DNA of 64,000 nucleotides from NCBI GenBank assembly GCA_002427885.1, contig DIZI01000033.1:1-64000 (forward strand). The letters are read 5' to 3'. The stretch's first letter is position 1, and every line of letters begins with the position of its first letter. A program made the position numbers and the translations under genes. This DNA is from Paludibacter sp. UBA6032. Lineage in GTDB: Bacteria > Bacteroidota > Bacteroidia > Bacteroidales > Paludibacteraceae. Below are positions 61,736 through 64,000 of this stretch, one piece after another. The notes under the pieces are model-generated. The model saw only the letters and a program-made list of their open reading frames with translations, did not search any database and was not told the origin of the DNA.

Positions 61736-64000
61736 TTACTCATCCATTTCCTCTTTTGTTGATTTAAAATTCACTTCTTCATCTAAAAACGTGCTCGGTT
61801 GTATCCCAAAATGTTTCGTAAAACAGCGGGTAAAATATTTAGGATCATTAAATCCGACTTCGTAAGCGATTTCTGAAATATTGAGAGAATGGTTGATACG
61901 ATTTTTAATAATTAATTCCCGTGCAATATTGAGTCTGTAAATCCGAATGAAACGACTGGCTGACTGACCAGCCAGATTTTTAAGTTTTTTATGTAATAAA
62001 CTTCGGCTAATTCCCATGATATCAATAAATTCCGTAACATCGAAGGCTGGGTTTGTATAATTTTCCTTTAAAACCATCAATGATTTGTCGATAAATTTTT
62101 TATCCAGGGATTCTTCGTCAAAATATAAGGCCTTGGGATCCATATTTTCGGCAAAATTCATTTGAATACGTTTCTTTTTGTCGCTAAGATTCCGGATCAT
62201 CGCTATCAGCAAATCTTCATCAAAAGGTTTTACAAGAAAGCCATCAGCACCTAAATGAAAACTCTCGATCTGAGTGTCGGTTGAAGATTTAGCGGTAAGC
62301 AAAATTACCGGGATATGCGATGTTGTAAAACTGGTTTTTACCCGTTTACAAAATTCAAGACCATCCATTTCGGGCATCATAATATCGCTAATAATCAAAT
62401 CGGGCTGATAACGATTGGTAACTTCCAATCCAACAACGCCATTGGGAGCTTCGAGTATATTAAATTCCTGGTTTAATATCGAACGTATATACTGCCGCAT
62501 ATCGCTGTTATCTTCGACTATTAATAAGTTGGGCTTCCCTTTCAATAATTCATTTGAAATATTATCTTGCTCAATATTGGGGTTGGACACCAGCATTTCC
62601 ATTTGTTTACCATCAACTGACACAACCGTACTAATTCTGCGTTCAATCGGAATAATAAACCGAAAACAGGATCCGCCTGAATTTTGATTTCGGGCCTCTA
62701 TAGTTCCGTTGTGTAACTGAATAATCCGTTTACAGAGGAATAGACCAATTCCTGTACCACTTTGTCCTGAGCCTGAATAAGGTTGATTTTGTTTTGACTG
62801 ATAGAAACGTTCAAAAATCATTGTCAAATCCTCTTCGGGAATTCCCTTTCCGTTGTCTTTCACGGCAACATACAAACGTTCCTTTTGATCGGATTTATCA
62901 GTATAGGTACTTGCAATAACCGTAATCAGACCATGGTCGGGAGTAAATTTGATGGCATTGGACAATAAATTCCCCATGACTTTTTGCATATTGTCGCGGT
63001 CGAAAAGAAATTCCGGGGGATTAATGCGATATTGTTTACGGAAAGTGATTCCCCTGTCTTTCACCAAATCTTCGAAAGGTAATATGATGTCATCTAAAAA
63101 CTCAATAAAGTTTTGTTGTGTGTTGACTAATTCCAGCTTTCCTGAATCTACCTTTCGGAAATCCATTAATTGATTGATTAAGGTCAGCAACAAGCGGGAA
63201 TTTCGTTGTACAATATTCAACTGTTCAAGCACTTTTGGATTCGTACTCATTTTCAAAGACCTTTCCACCGGTCCAAGAATCAGCGTTATGGGTGTTCGGA
63301 ATTCATGTGTAATATTGGTGAAAAATGAGATTTTATCAAAATTGGCTTCTTCTACTTTTTTAGAAAGAGAAATCAGTTCCTCCTTCTGATGCGTAATTTT
63401 TTGATTTTGTTTGGTAAGTTTCTCATTCTGAGTTGACATCTCATCCTGATGCTTTATCATTATCTCCATATTAGATTTTAATTGAAGAGCCTGTTCTTCA
63501 AGCATCTCTTTTTGCTGTTTAATCTCACGGGTCCGTTCATCCACTAATTGTTTGAGTTGAATTTTCTGTTTCTGAAACTGATTTACACGATAAACATAGT
63601 AACGGTATACGCCATACAAAATTGAGCTGACCAGTAACAACAAGAACCACCATGTTTTGTAAAAAGGTGGAATCACTTTTATGTCTAAAGTCGTGTACAA
63701 GTCACTCCAGCTTCCATCGGTATTTGTACATTTTATCTGTAATTCGTAATTACCGTATTTTAAATTTGTAAAATTAGCAAAGCGTCTGTCGGAAGAAACT
63801 ACAGTCCAGTTATTATCAAAACCATTTAAGCGGTAAGCATATTTGATTTTATCAGATAAACTATAACAAAGTGCTGAGAACTCTATACTAAAGACTTTAT
63901 CCGATTCTTTCAGTTCAATTTGTTTTAAGTGATTACCATCAAATTTCATGTTCCTGATATAATTCGAATTGTCTGAAGGAAACACATCCTCATTCAACAC
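61736..64000 (-). CDS. Hybrid two-component system regulator (HTCS), partial
   Basis: The last 754 residues; the N-terminal sensor continues beyond the window. In order: Y_Y_Y domain end (about 1-95), a transmembrane helix (about 112-130), coiled coil, HisKA with His232 (THEFRTP), HATPase (DNGKGIPEED; GTGIGLFLCKRI), receiver domain with Asp539 (SDIMMPEMDG), and an AraC-type helix-turn-helix at the end (EIAYEVGFNDPKYFTRCF). HTCS proteins sense a glycan fragment in the periplasm and switch on the linked utilisation locus; here the neighbours suggest an arabinan fragment. Confidence 0.94.
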   Translation of the reverse strand: MLNEDVFPSDNSNYIRNMKFDGNHLKQIELKESDKVFSIEFSALCYSLSDKIKYAYRLNGFDNNWTVVSSDRRFANFTNLKYGNYELQIKCTNTDGSWSDLYTTLDIKVIPPFYKTWWFLLLLVSSILYGVYRYYVYRVNQFQKQKIQLKQLVDERTREIKQQKEMLEEQALQLKSNMEIMIKHQDEMSTQNEKLTKQNQKITHQKEELISLSKKVEEANFDKISFFTNITHEFRTPITLILGPVERSLKMSTNPKVLEQLNIVQRNSRLLLTLINQLMDFRKVDSGKLELVNTQQNFIEFLDDIILPFEDLVKDRGITFRKQYRINPPEFLFDRDNMQKVMGNLLSNAIKFTPDHGLITVIASTYTDKSDQKERLYVAVKDNGKGIPEEDLTMIFERFYQSKQNQPYSGSGQSGTGIGLFLCKRIIQLHNGTIEARNQNSGGSCFRFIIPIERRISTVVSVDGKQMEMLVSNPNIEQDNISNELLKGKPNLLIVEDNSDMRQYIRSILNQEFNILEAPNGVVGLEVTNRYQPDLIISDIMMPEMDGLEFCKRVKTSFTTSHIPVILLTAKSSTDTQIESFHLGADGFLVKPFDEDLLIAMIRNLSDKKKRIQMNFAENMDPKALYFDEESLDKKFIDKSLMVLKENYTNPAFDVTEFIDIMGISRSLLHKKLKNLAGQSASRFIRIYRLNIARELIIKNRINHSLNISEIAYEVGFNDPKYFTRCFTKHFGIQPSTFLDEEVNFKSTKEEMDE

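Overview
The window is chromosomal DNA from a member of the Bacteroidota, almost certainly order Bacteroidales and probably close to Paludibacter or Dysgonomonas; the genus is a guess. The evidence is two SusC/SusD pairs, a hybrid two-component regulator, a C10 peptidase with a type IX secretion tail, RprX/RprY, and AT-rich intergenic DNA carrying the Bacteroidota promoter form TTG-N19/20-TAnnTTTG. No rRNA operon, CRISPR array, IS transposase or prophage was seen.

Layout. 1-1.7 kb: AT-rich accessory DNA with two secreted orphan proteins, each directly behind a broken C-terminal coding tail, which resembles leftover toxin-tail/immunity cassettes. 1.8-7 kb: housekeeping genes (manC, mutL, a YncE-like propeller, a HAD phosphatase). 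7-15 kb: rprXY, an AI-2E-family permease, tdk, rsmI, a coiled-coil lipoprotein and a YjjG-like nucleotidase. 15-20 kb: a first SusC/SusD pair. 20.6-30 kb: a C10 cysteine peptidase with a partner gene, and a second SusC/SusD operon with two extra surface lipoproteins. The two susC genes share the same promoter and leader architecture. 30.5-35.5 kb: tRNA-Arg, rnr, a lipid kinase and a PQQ-like propeller. 35.6-37.8 kb: a four-gene operon (TM2 protein, DUF2752 protein, lipoprotein, radical SAM/SPASM enzyme) of the rSAM/lipoprotein type. 37.9-41.5 kb: etfB-etfA-acyl-CoA dehydrogenase. 41.7 kb: a candidate small RNA. 42-48.8 kb: DUF5020 and GNAT proteins, purN, acpP-fabF-rnc, an acyl-CoA synthetase and a winged-helix protein. 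48.9-49.4 kb: tRNA-Gly and tRNA-Leu beside two degenerate tRNA-Gly copies interrupted by an 18-bp perfect palindrome. 50-57.8 kb: a 33-codon membrane ORF, a YhhQ transporter, sppA, priA and a divergent tyrosine phenol-lyase/tryptophanase-like enzyme. 58-64 kb: one edge of an arabinan utilisation locus (GH43, GH51 and the C-terminal part of a hybrid two-component regulator that runs off the window).

How the genes work together. The SusCD systems, the C10 peptidase and the arabinan enzymes describe a polymer-degrading bacterium that takes up glycans and perhaps peptides. The ETF/acyl-CoA dehydrogenase block, acyl-CoA synthetase and acpP/fabF handle acyl chains. The items most worth a second look are the rSAM/lipoprotein operon, the terminator-like hairpin inside the start of rnc, the palindrome-interrupted tRNA-Gly relics, the candidate small RNA upstream of the etf operon, and the duplicated susC leaders.
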